Shown here piece by piece: positions 25,191-39,100 of a stretch of DNA of 64,000 nucleotides. A model generated the notes under the pieces. That model saw only the letters and a program-made list of their open reading frames with translations, did not search any database and was not told the DNA's origin. The position numbers were made by a program, and so were the translations under genes. Source of the DNA: Antedon mediterranea (Eukaryota; Echinodermata; Crinoidea; Comatulida; Antedonidae). The stretch covers positions 14,840,601 through 14,904,600 of the forward strand of contig NC_092677.1 in the NCBI RefSeq assembly GCF_964355755.1. Reading direction: 5' to 3'. How positions within the stretch are numbered: the first letter of the stretch is position 1; the number at the start of each line of letters is the position of its first letter.

Positions 25191-26343
25191 ACTAAAATTA
25201 TCAAAAATCTATCTATAGTAAATCATGAGTTGATTCCAAATTATCAAGACTCATTAATTAATCATCAATAGTACATACCGCTAATGAATTTAAATTTTCT
25301 TCTAGCTAGTATCATTTTTCCTATTTCATGACGATACAATAGTTACAAGAAAAACATTATTTGCACCAAATACTTCCAAAATATAAATATAATATATATA
25401 AACATAATTTAGTTTTACGCTATTTTAAGAACATTTGAGTTTTTGTAAAAGGTCAATGACCTTTTGACCTCTAGTTACGTATAACTGTTATTAATTGTTT
25501 TTTTAATGTATATTATTAGTAGGATATATATACTCTACACATTGGTACTAAAGCTATTTAGATATGATTATAAAACAATGGATTATAGGCATAAACGCTA
25601 CCCCCTACCCCAAAATTGTTTACATTACATTTGATCAAGAATCAATTTCAATAAGAATAGTACATCATTACTTTTAAAATTCTTCTAGTTAACATCATGT
25701 TTGCTATTTTATATATCGATAGGTACAGATAAAACACAATGTTGATTAAATGCATATACAATTATGGCACAATATTACAGTTAATTATTTTGAGTTTTTG
25801 TAAAAGGTCAATAACATTTTGACCTCTAGTTATATAAATAAATGTTGTATTTTGTTTTTGTAAATTGCATATTAGAAAAAAATATATATTCTACACATTG
25901 ATATCAAGATTATTGAGATTGGATTATAAAACCACAAGTTATGGGCATAAATGTTACCCCCTACCCCAAAATATTTATGGAATAAAATCACTATATAGTT
26001 GTTGAGATTACGTAAAAAATAATGTGTTCCAATGCTTCAATTTTTGGTGACTTTTAATATGTCATTATAAACTACATTTTGAATGAAAAAATTAATGTTT
26101 CGTTACTATTGCAATTTGTGGTGGGTTTACCTCTAAATATCACTAGATTGACTGGACTAAATGGAATGGCAAGGACACAATGGATTTTTGTTTACATTTT
26201 AGATATTAGTTTTTGTGTGATTCTATAACTGTATGCATAGTCCAAAAACATATTGTAGTTTTTATATAGAAAACAATAATAGAGTTAAAGCAATTTTACG
26301 TAACTTTTACAACCTGAATTTAGCTTTAAGTTTCATATTAATA

Positions 26344-26349
26344 TTTATT
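26344..26349 (-). terminator. AATAAA signal downstream of the ROBO-like gene
   Basis: Minus-strand AATAAA lies about 190 bases past the TAG stop at 26539-26541. Confidence 0.4.
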
Positions 26350-26538
26350 ATTAATTTGATTATCTACTAAAGCAATATATAAAGCTTGCTTCTTTTCTGT
26401 TTTTTTCTAAAAACGTTCTATGCATTACAATTTAGTAATTGTACATTAATACTGATTTAATTCAATCTTTAGTCAAACGTTCATGATTTTTTCTTCTTAT
26501 TCTTATTCCAATATTTGCATTAACATGACCTGGTGCCT

Positions 26539-29500
26539 CTACTTTATGTTGCTATATATGACAAGTTTGGTTCCCTGAAAAAGAAAATATATTTCAAAGA
26601 TTTGAATTTACAGCATTCTCCTATAGGTAATTGTTCAAATTGTAAAATCTTATTCTATTATATAGTTAAAATACTAATTAATAACTTACATCAGGCTTGT
26701 CTACATTCGTCTTATCTGGTCGTCGTTTCTAAACAAAATTTAAAAAAGGGAAAATCCAAAGTTAAATATTTTAGTCCGTGTGCCGGAAATTCTATTACTA
26801 GTTTTACATTTTCATATATTAACTAGTAACTGTTTGTGTTTTATATAGAAATTTTGAACAGTAATGTAGCAGTACTTATTATTGTTATTATTATTATTAT
26901 TATTATTATTGTTCAAAATTGTATCGTATTTGTTTTTGTTTTCTCATCTTACATTTCCCAACAAAACCTGTTTCATGTTTTTGTAGATAACAAATCCAAT
27001 ACCCACTCCAACGGCACCAACCAACATGCCACGAATGCACACACCGATGACGATGACCGTACCTACGCTATTACCACTTTCTGCATTACGATAATTATCT
27101 GAAAGTTCTAAAGTTGGAAATGGATACGAATATAAAAGGCCTATATATATTGACACATTAAATAGAATTGTACTAAAATAAGGAAGCATACATTCAATCT
27201 GGAGTTATAATTTGATGTTTGTTTTTTTAGTTTTATTTTGGATTTACGTGATTCGTCCTCAGGACTTAACACATGCTTCCCACAAATAATGCTCTTGGAT
27301 CTATAAAAATAATCTACAACTATCACCTTAAAAACATGTCAATTTGTATCATCAGGTCCATCAAATTATTTAAAACAATATCTTATGGCAATGCATAATG
27401 ACAATTGTCTTAACCTAAAAAGAGTTTATTTAATACTTTACCGTTAATGCTAACAGAAGAACTGACTGGTCCTGCACCAGTTTCTGTGGAAGCCATCACT
27501 TGAACATGATACTCGACTCCTGGTTGCAGACCAGTTATTAAGACAGAGATTTTTTCACCACCAACTGTTATGTTTCTATTATACTTGGGATTTTCGGCAA
27601 TGCACATCACAAGATATTCGGTTATTAATCCAGGAACCTCCCAGGATTGGATCTGTTGCCAGCCTACTAAAATCGTAGTGGCGTTCTGATGCATAGCGTA
27701 CACATCTTGTGGAGCAATTGCTGGAACTAAATACAGAGACCAACGAAATATTGTAAAGCTTACTTAATTTACAAATTTTAGCATGTAGTGTTGGAGAGGA
27801 TCTGCTTGATGTTGAGGTACAGTTTGAGTACAGGTAAGAGTAACACTCAATACAATTTTAGTATAAATAAGAGTAAACTCAACACAATTTGAGTAAAAGT
27901 AAGAGTAAAACTCCTCACAATTTGAATAGAGGTGAGATACAACTGAACATAACACAGTTTTAATTACTTTCATTACAAATTATCAATTGTAGTTTCTTAA
28001 TTTGTATATAAAAATTTTACCTCCAGCTTTAGTTTTAACTTGTTCTTCGTTGCTTGCCTCACCCAGCGTGTTACCATGAAATGGTATCAGAGAAATTGAG
28101 TATTCTGTGTAAGGTTTCAAATTTTTAAGTGTGATGTTTTCCTGTAATCTGGTTGCTGTTTCTATCATGTATTTTTCCTCTTCATCAGTGGAATAATAAC
28201 GAATATGAGCACCATCGACGTAATGAAGGTTTTTGCCAATCTGTGTGAATAGAAATAACAATAGATAATTTAAAATTACAATTTTATTTCAGATAATTTC
28301 TGCAGACTTTTTTTCTTGGCAATTGTACTTTTTTCTCGCTCTCTCTTTTGTAGGAGCAATTGTACTTAACATTGTTTTAAATATGTCGGTGTTGATACAT
28401 ATTGTCACTCCTGTACAGCTTCCATTGTCATAGTAAAGCAAATAAAAATAATAAACTGCAACGCTGCTAAATTGAATATTATTGATTAACCACATGCAGT
28501 TATATAAAAACTATATTAGTAACTAAAATTGACTTCATTGTGGGATTATGAGATTTCATTGTAATGAACAGCTCAACGCAAATCTTGTTGATTTCTGTTG
28601 AATAATTTCAATAACACCGACCTTCCATTCAACTTGGACAGTGGTGGGGCTCGCTGGTGTCAAACTTTTAATCTGTATGTTACAATCGTCAAGCAGGTCT
28701 TTTATGTTGCTACTTGGTATTTGTTCAGTTTCTAGATCTTGACCTGAAACAGAAAAAAATGGTTAAACATTGCCAAAAATATCCATACACCATGTAACAA
28801 CGATTTTTAAAGGCTCAGATTATAAAGAGTTAATACCATCTTAAGTGGCATTTATAGAATTGAAAAAGTTCCATAGCACTGAAGTCAATCGGAATAAAAA
28901 GACATGATTTTCCTTCCAAATATATAGGCTTGGTACTTTATTGTTAACAGAATAAAGAATATAAATTATTTGATAATTTAGTTTGATTCTCAATCACAAT
29001 ACCTTAAGAATAATATTTCTGTTTAAAATGTTTTAACACAAGCTTACCTTGCTCCAATGTACTATTGGTAACTTCATCACTTTCTAACCCATGAACTGAG
29101 TTGTATACAGGCTGTAAAGTAATAGTGTATGATGTTCCTGGTTCAAGTCCTGTCACAAGCTTGATAGATTTCTCAGCAGTTACTTGCATTACGTCACCTT
29201 CGCCGTTGGATTTTTTGTATTTGACATTGTACGTACAGCTAGGCTGAGGACAGTTGGACTGTTAAAAACATGACAAAACAATTTAATAATAATCTTATAT
29301 TTTTGCATTTAAAAAAGTATTTTATTCTATTTATTTTCACCCTTATAATAATTTATTTTCATATCTTAGAAATAATGTACTAACCTCCCACTCCACTTGT
29401 AAAGCTGTTGGACTAAGAACCTTTACACTAGTAATAATGACACGTCGATTAGAATGATCAAATCCATGAATTGGATTGGTTTCTGTAAAAAAAATTAAAA

Positions 29501-32500
29501 TAAAATTTAATTTCTTTTTCAAAAGATATAATGACAATTGGTCTTGATTTCAATCAACTGCAATTCCCTAATCATTGACAAATCTATTATTTTCTCCTCT
29601 CACCTCCAGTTGTGAATGAATTTGAAACCAAGCTTGGTTGTCCAACTCCGACAGAGTTAATGGCACGAACGTAGAATACATACGTGGTTGTTGAACGGAG
29701 GTTCTGTAGTATGTAAGTGGTTCCTCGGATGTTATTGACTAAAATCTCCCAAGCTGTAAAACAAAATGAGAAACATACTTTTTAATACTGTATAACCCAA
29801 CCATTCAATTTTTTATTGTTTTAAACAAATGTTGCCCTATTATTACAACATTAATACAGCAATATCGTAGTATATTATGTTATAGGGGCTGGACACGATA
29901 AGTATTTTACTTTTTTTTAGATCTTTCTATGTTCATGTCATTTACCATTATTGTTATAAATTTAGAAGAAAAAGAAGAAAAGAAAATAAATTTAAATTTA
30001 ATTAATTGTAATATGTGGAGTGGATATTTTCGACTTACTTGCATTAATTTCATGATTGTAGGCTTCTATTCTGTATGAAAGAGTTGACCTTGATGTTGAC
30101 TCAGGAGGAGACCACGACAAGATAACATTACCATTTGTAGTATTCTGTGCTGTAGGGATTCCTGGGATCCCAGGAAACTCACTATCTGCTGGCCTACGGC
30201 GCTGGGTACCATCACGACCTACAATGGAAAAAGTAACTGATCATACAAAGTAACAACATCCGTACAACAACTGTTCAAAGGTTTAGTAGTGAAATGTTTT
30301 TTTTTTTTTTTTTTTTTTTTTTCTTTATTCTGATATAAAAATCAAATAGGATAAATACACAAAAAAGTACCGAGACGGCAAACTTATTTCCATTGTGGTC
30401 CTAAACAAATATAACAGAATAAACAAGGAAAACCACAATTACTTAAACATAATACACAAACAAATAGCAAATTAAATTTCTCTTAATCTAAGAATTTCAC
30501 AAAAATAACCTTTTGATCTCTGTTTAAATAATTGTAATGAAGAGGAGCTTTGAACAAAATAGGGGAGTGAATTCCATAACTGAATGCTTGTTATTAAGAA
30601 AGTTGACCTGTTGTGAGTTCCTATGACTGGAATTTGGATCGAAATGCGGTCTCTAGCAAATCTTGTATTGTGATTGTGACGTTGTCTCGTCAGGGTAATT
30701 GTATCCAGGTAAGATGGAGCACTTTTATTAATTATTTTATACATAATACATAGTTTCCTCTCTTGTACTCTTAGGTCAACTGGCAACCAATTTAAGTTTA
30801 CAAACTCATGTATACCTATATGAGATCGTGGTCCTAGGTTCGAAATGCACCTAATAATTTTGTTTTGAGACGTCTGTAGCCTATTTTTAATATATTTATT
30901 TGTACACTAGTACCATACACAGCACCCATAGTCATAATGACATTGTGTCAGAGAAGATGCAATTAATTTAAGAGCATATTTAGTAATATATTTTTTATTT
31001 CTATTAAGAAATTTAAGTATACAATGAATTTTATTGATTACTTTCATACCTGTAGCTGTACCAGTAAGGTTCTGGTCAAGATCAATTCCAAGGTATGTGA
31101 TTGAAGATTTAGCAGTTATGTTTTTATTATTACAGGTAATTTTCATTTCTGACTGTTTTCTACACATGGTTTTTGTACCAAATAAAATTGACTCCGTCTT
31201 ACCAAAATGAAGGGATAATCTATTGTCAGAAAGCCACAGATTCAACGCTTGCAATTCATTACTTAGTCTGTTTTCAATATACTCTCGGTCTTTATTTGTG
31301 ACCAAAAGGGCTGCATCGTCTGCATATAGCAACAACTCACAACCAACGGCCGATTCCATGTCGTTGACATATAGCAAAAATAGTAAGGGACCCAGAATAG
31401 ATCCCTGGGGTACTCCACATTTGACGTCAAGAAATGTTGATTTAGTACCTTTTATGTCAACAACCTGGGATCTACCGTGGAGGTATGATTGCATCCATGA
31501 CAGAGATAGACTAGTAAAAAACCCATGGCCTTTAATTTATACAATAATATGTCGTGGTCTACTGTGTCGAACGCCTTTTGAAGGTCAATTATTATCATAC
31601 CAGTCATTTTCCCTTTATCCCATCCATTTCTAACAGAATCCGATAGATGTATTAGACATGTTTCTGTAGAAAATGAAGGTCTAAAACCTGATTGATAGGT
31701 ATAAAGAAGTGATTGGTCGTTTAAGTAACTCATTAATTGATTATACATAATACGTTCTACAATTTTAGACACTGCAGATAGAATAGAAACGGGTCTATAG
31801 TTTCCAGCATATAATCGATCTTTCTTTTTGTAAATAGGCACTACCTTAGCAGATTTCCAATCAGAAGGGATATAACCGGTTGAAATGGATATATTTATAA
31901 TATGGCTCAGTGGATGTAAGATAGCCAGAGCCCCATCTTTGAAAAATCTGGCAGGTAAGGAATCTAAACCCGCACCTTTCTTACTATTTAAGTTGTTTAT
32001 TATCGTTAGTACGGTTTGTTCATTTACTTCTTTAAAGGCAAATACACCTTTTTTATCTGCATAGTAATGTTTAACGTGGTTTTCATTGTAAGTATTAGAT
32101 GAAGGAGGGAGTTTGTTGACTAAATTTTCAGGAGTATTAATGAAAAAGGAATTTAAATAGTCAGCAATCGAGCTTTTGTCATAAATTATTTTATCTTCAC
32201 ATTTTAGAGCAATGTTTTCAGATTTATTTTCTGTTCCGGTACCTAAACTTGTTAAAACATTCCATAATTTGTTGGGGTTATTTTTATTTTCATTTAGTTT
32301 GTCCGAAAAATAAGATGACTTAGCTCTTTTTATTTTATATTTTACAGAATTTCTTAAATTTTTAAAGACAGTAAATATGTGCTCATTACGAGTTCTCTTA
32401 AATTTAGCTAAGCATTTATCACGTTTAATGATCAGATCTCTACTTGGTTGATGGCATTCATCATTTTTAGTTTGAACCAGTCCCATGCAGTGCAGACATT

Positions 32501-33144
32501 TGTGCAATTTGTGATATCGGACCAATCTAATTCATTTAATTTAGAAGTAAGTAGTTCTGATGAGTATGATTTCATAGATCGTATTTTAATCGTCTTATGC
32601 CTCTTAATCGGGATTTTAACTATCTTTCTGGTGCAGTAAGTTATAAAATGATCACTGACACCGTAAGGGATAACTCCGTATTGGAAAATGTTAAGAGGTT
32701 CGGATGAGAAAATAAGATCTATGATGGTAGAGGTAGTGCAAGTAATACGTGTTGGGTCCTTAATAAGTTGGGTGAGATTAAACATATTACAAAATTGGGA
32801 CACCCATTTATTTTTACTTAAATTATTAGATGATACATCTACATTAAAGTCACCTAAAATAATAACTTCTTGACCTTGTAAAATATCTCCACAGATTGTC
32901 TCAAGTAAGGTAAAAAACGATCGCTGCTTTTCAGGTCGGTAACAGGTTCCGATTAGAATAGGTTTGGTTTTAGGTAATAGTATATTTATCCATAAAGATT
33001 CAATATCATCGTTTTGGAGATCATCTCTCACGTTGTAGGTAAGATCATTTCGTATATAGAGGCATACGCCTCCTCCAACACTATTCGTACATCTATCTTT
33101 TCTTTCAATTGAATAATTTTCGATACTTATTTCACTGTTATTTA

Positions 33145-33181
<37 letters not shown>

Positions 33182-36100
33182 AATAGACCGAATTTCATCG
33201 ATTTTTGGAAGAAGGCTTCTGGTGTTCAGGTGTAAGCAATGGAGACCTTTGCATCTGAAGATTTCAGATAACAATGTATCGGGGTCATCACACGAATCGT
33301 TTGTAAGAGTTGATGTATCGATATCGCGGTGGTCATTTGAAGTATCGTTAACATCAGCGTTGCTAAACGGCATGTTACTGTAGTGTCTGTACTTAGAAGT
33401 GTCTAATGGAAGTCTAAAGTCTTTTTTCAAGGCTCATACGATGGTAGAATTCTGATTTCTCAATGTGGAATGTTTGATCAGGATTTAGGACATTTAAAAG
33501 AAAGAAATATTCGATTTACTTACCAGTTACAGAGAGCTCTGCAGAGCATCTAGTCTCTCCACGTTCACTGGTGGCTACACAGGTATAGCGGCCTGCATCA
33601 CCATATTGTAAGTCAGTTATTTGCAAAGACCCTGGAAGGGCATTTATCCTAAAAATGTTGAAGGTGTCATAATATTATTATAATTAAATATGAAAATTTT
33701 GATAACAATGAGATTTATTAAATGAAATGCAAGAATACTGTATAATGCACGGATTAAATAATGATATTATTATATAAAATAAAAATGATGTGATTATAGA
33801 AATACCTGATCACTTTTGAGATTGGTTCTCCATCTTTTAACCATCTAACTTCTGGCTGTGGAGTGCCTTCCATTTCACATCTGAGCCAAGCGATTGTATC
33901 GACAAACAATGTTTGATTATATGGACAAACTTTGATGATAGGTGGAAGTTCAACTGAGTCTTAAAAATAAGAGAAAAATATAAATAAAATCAAATGTTTT
34001 TATGCACGGCCTTACTATCACAGTAAATCAAGCAAAGGCGCACCATTGTACATTAAAACAAATATTGTATTGCTATTATTTCTATGATGTGAGCATGGCG
34101 GACCAAGCTGCGCCTCGGGACCACTCAAGATATAATTTTGCAAAGTCAACGACCTTACATAATAATGTTTAATCATGCTATGGCGTACTAAGTTTAAAAC
34201 AACGTGTCTTAAGAGTTTATTAGGATGCGAAAGTTAAAAATCCTCAGAAATAAGCGAGATTATCATCGTGTTATGAATGTGGAAAATGACAAGTTTTGGT
34301 TTTAAGGGGATTTCCTTAATCATTGACAAACCTACTTATCTATAGATACTCACACTACTGATCAATAGAACTGGTATTGTAAATTGCCAGCCCTTTTAAT
34401 CCAAGTTTTGACCTTGTGGCAATGACTTAAAGGGAAGGTGCACAACAATGGTAGCTTATATCATTCAAGACAACTTGTTCAATAATCTCAGTGATTTTGT
34501 CCACTTGTTTAAAATAAATTACAGAACTTTTGAGTAACAAATGAACATTATGAGATGACACTGAAACTCATTTAAATTCATTTTATGAGTAGCTGTTATT
34601 CTTTAATTTATATTTGATCTTATGACACAATCAATGCCTATTGATTGTCACACAATTCCAATCATGCCCTGTAATCCATTTCAGGGAACTCACAGTCATA
34701 CAAACATCAATAGACGGACAATAAGTATGAGTAAACATTCTATTCATATACAGTATCATTAAAAAAAATATTAATTTTGACCAACCTTGATATATTAATT
34801 TTAAATGATTTATACACAATGTCATGCATGGATGGAGAACATATTGATATAGATTATTAGTAGTAGTGTACTTATTTGAAGTAATATGAACAGACTGATC
34901 GTAATAAAAAGTAAACATTTCATCTCAAATGTGATGATGTATTGTTAAATATGGTATTTTTTAATGTTGAGGTTGAAAGCCCCTACTGTAAAGAAATTAA
35001 GCGTACAGTGGTCAATTATTCATGAACATCCCAATCTACATTAATTCACATACAGTAATTATTAAGGAACCCAGCAAAGTGTCTCCTTAATAGGAGTTAA
35101 CCAAAATTGGTTTTAAAATATATATTGCTCCTATTTTGTTTCAAAGTGTGCCTTGAATAGGGTTGTCGCAAATGAGGAGTTCTACTCTAACTCTATGCCA
35201 TAATATTAATTATTATATTATATATATACACATACAATAAACCATGAATCAAAGATCTAGTGTTGTGATGTAATAAAATATGGATTTTGCATTTGAGCAA
35301 GTAGGTTCCGAACGCCTGTGGTTCCTCGTAAAACTATCAACCCAATGGCAGTTCATTAGTAACGTGCTCCGTTACGAGAATTTGATTGAAACGCCCTTAA
35401 TGTTCACAGATCTAATGCTCCACTTTTCCACTTTCGTGAACTAATAGTTCAGGTATTGATTTCTACATTACTGTTGCTTTTGAAATTAAAGGAATAGAAA
35501 AGGTTATTTTAGAAGTTCTACCATGAATTTGTTTGAACTACATCAGCTAAAAGAGGAATATCTGAATTGAAATTTAGATATTTGAAGAGGGTGCGAAAAA
35601 CTTATATTGGAAAAAATAAATGTTTAACTTCTTCTGGATAGGTGTGTTAATATATCTGCGATTTAATGGATGCATGCCACTTTGATAGCAGTATTGACAC
35701 GAACAAAATGATTTGTGGTTTTGCATGTTCAATAAATATGACATAATGTAAAAATTATCAAGCGAAATCAATGAATAAAGAATGATAAGATATAAATGAA
35801 GCATACATCATTTCAGTAAAAACTTCTCAACAGAAATAGCATAAATGTAATGTAGTTCTTTTAAAATACCAATTTGTATTATTTCTATCAATAGTATACT
35901 ATTAGTTATTATTTATTCCACAAAACTAATATCATAATGAAACTGTTTTATCGTAAATGTTCACACTGTATTACATACGATCTTCTTTATATCTATCTAT
36001 ACTGTTCATGCCTTGTGGCCTCCTAAAGGTTTCAGTAAACTTGTCCAAAAGTTTGATGTTTATAGTGGATAATCTATTAGCAGCAACATTAATTGTCAAA

Positions 36101-39100
36101 GTGTCGTTATATTAACCCTATTAACAAATTATAGTAAACTATCTACTGAAAATAAAATTTAAAATAGCTTACCAACTACTCGTAGATTTGCCTGTGCTGA
36201 AATGGCTTGTCTACCATCCACAGTGCAAAGATATAGTCCTTCGTCGCCTTTTGTCACATCTCGGATTTGGAGACTACCATCCTCCAACACGCTCCGTCTT
36301 CCATTTTCAACACCAGGATAAAGTGGCTAGTATAATATAAAAATCATGAAAATGAGTAAGGTCAGATTTTAAAGCTCTTTGTGGGGAAACACAGAGATCT
36401 GACCGATAATACTGATATCTGTTTATTTCTTTTGATACTTACAGCTTGGTTTGCTTTGCGCCAGTAAATTGAAGGCTGTGTGGCACCTGGAATAGGATCT
36501 AATTGGCAGCAAAATGTGACTGTGTCTCCGATATGTGCCATCTTGCTGACTGGTGAACAACTAAAGATTGATCCTTGTTCTGGAAGACCTGAAAGAAAAT
36601 CAAACACAAAATGAAGTTTAATCAAAGGAATAGGAGAGGATAGAGGTAGCTACTAAACATTGTTTAACTATTTTCAATTGTAATGAATAAGAAGAATAAG
36701 AATACCATTGATTTTTTATTTGTCATCTGAAATTGATACATTATGCATACTGAAGCCTATTCTTCAACAATATACACTATACATACATTTTGTCATCTTA
36801 GTAGCCACAATGAAAATGTAAGTCTACTTTTTTGAGATTCTTGATAATCACCTTAGAGAACCATCAAAGTTAAACTTTCTTTAACTATTTTATTAAAACA
36901 ATTTCAATTTGAAAATACATACTAAGCACTGACAGAACACCTGGGTCACTTTTTCTCCTATTCGCAAAGTTTTCAGCGATACATCTATAGCTTCCAGCAT
37001 CTTCTTCACGTACCTTTAATAAAGACATACATTTATTATTCTAAACTTTATATACACTTCATGAAGAAAGGGAAAATGAGGTATGTTGAATATATAGATG
37101 AGTGTCAGCCAAGAAAAACAAACAAATGAATCAGAGGCATAGTCTACAAACAGGAAGAGTTGAATATTGTAAAGGCTTCTTTAGATGGCAGCTAGGTAAG
37201 AAATATGCTTAGAAAGAAGTTGTTTGATAGAAAACAGAAGAAAAGGCTAATCATTTTAATATGTTCTTTACATGTCTGATCATAAGATTGCCATCCTGAA
37301 CTATCTCTACTCTTTCATCACTAACAATGGAGTCTCCGTTTTTCTCCCACTTGATATCTGGTACAGGAAACGCCCGTGGTGGTGTACATTCCAGAACATA
37401 GGTTCCACCAGCAATCGCTTCTACATCCTGTGGATTCTTCTTGAACTCATTTTTTAAATCTGTAGGAAAGATAAAATATAGAAATAACTAAAGAGCGAAT
37501 GAGTTCTGAATTTTATTTATTTCTAGCCCTGCTATCCAATTGTTTTTCAACAACGTAATAATATAAAATGCCTTTATATCATAAAGAAATAGCTTGCGGG
37601 TTCGAACATGAGTTGTAGTGAAACCGGAATAAGTATCACTTTCTTGTGTTACTAAAATAAACTCACATGCTACTTCTAATGTGGCATTGTTACTTCTTGC
37701 AGACCCAAGGTAGTTTGTGGCCTCACAGTAATACACCCCTGTATTCTGGTTATTTGTCACCTTCAGAAAAAATAGATCACCTTCATCTACATTGGTACCT
37801 TGATAAGGCTCCCCATCCTTGTACCACTGTGAAGAGAAGAGAAATAAAAATACATGATTATTTTATTCGGCATAAACAAATGCTTTTACAAAACATAATT
37901 ATTGTACGGTTCCGTGAATAACAAACACAAAACATTCCGTTTGGACTTTATGAATACAATTGTAACAGTATTTTATTGTGTATTATTATTCTGTATCTTT
38001 TATTTTTTGAGTTCTATTGTTACAAGATAGTAAAAAGAGTCAAATACAATGCTTAAAGAATGTTTAAAGATGTATTGTCCCCCAAAAACATGAAAAAATA
38101 GATTAATTAAATTTAAAAGACTAGTCCAGATAGTCATATTTCCACTCTAATAAGATGCGAAGCGAAAAAACATGTGTTTTAGGGTAATTTTGGGGTGCTG
38201 AATTTAAATCTGCTGTTTACCCGGCTCAATTTTTAGGTCTTCACCCTTAAAATGTAAAAAACAAAATGGCCGCCATTTCAGACTTATTGGCTGGCAGCCA
38301 ATTTGAATATTTCTTGCTTCAAATTGCAGTTTTTCAGGTAGAACAAAATTAGTTTCCGATCCTATTTTTTTTATCAAAATAGGTCACTATTATGTGACAA
38401 TAAAAGACATATTTAAAAAAACGTTTGTAAGAATTCAGGGAGACAATACATAATTAACGTATAGTGTTACATAGAAATAAATAAACAATGACATATTGTC
38501 AGGCTTTCAGTTTCAGTTTCTGTCCCCTTTGCACGGGGAATTTATTATTCACATATATAGGCCCAGAATAACGTACATAATTTATTAGTACATCATTATT
38601 TGTAATATAACCTAGTGATGTCTTCTTCATCCAAAAGCAAAATATACATATTTATGTAATATGTTTGATAATGAAACGTAATTTAATAATAGACGGGTAT
38701 GTAAAATTCAATAAAAATTTGATGAAATGAATTGTTTTAACTAATAATAATAATGACCAAATTAAAAGAGTAGGCCTAATACAATTCACCGTTACTCAAT
38801 CAGAGTTAGTAGGCCTATTACATATTAGGCCTAATTCGTAAAAAGTTGACGCCTTAAAAGTGGTTGCATGGAATGAGATTACTTACACGTATAGTGGCTA
38901 CTGGTCGAGCATCAGCCCTACACCTGAATGATGCTGGGTTGTTCCTCACCACAACCAATGCGGATGGATGCTCCGTAATTTTAGGTGGAAAATTGTCTTT
39001 CTTACCAACAACTGAAAAAATAAAAGAAAGCAGACTTAATAAAAACTCGTATCCACAGCTAACAACAGGCTTAATTGATAGCGGATTAGCAAAACATTAT

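Larger units (their letters stand above)
17681..26159. mobile_element. 8.5-kb DNA transposon with TIRs and 3-bp target duplication (possibly Academ-type)
   Basis: The left end TAGTCCAGTCAATCTAATGA and the right end (reverse complement TAGTCCAGTCAATCTAGTGA) begin inverted repeats of roughly 150 bp sharing CCCACCACAAATTGCAATAG. AAT flanks both ends (17678-17680 and 26160-26162). The duplicated locus at 42611-42630 is an unoccupied site reading ACCAATGAAATGGCAAGG, which confirms both boundaries. Inside are a relic gene with XPG/PIN-like motifs, a large LINE and a LINE fragment. Direct repeats at about 25425-25620 and 25789-25985 lie near the right end. A 3-bp duplication plus an XPG-like nuclease relic would fit the Academ superfamily; I did not identify the transposase itself. 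Confidence 0.82.
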
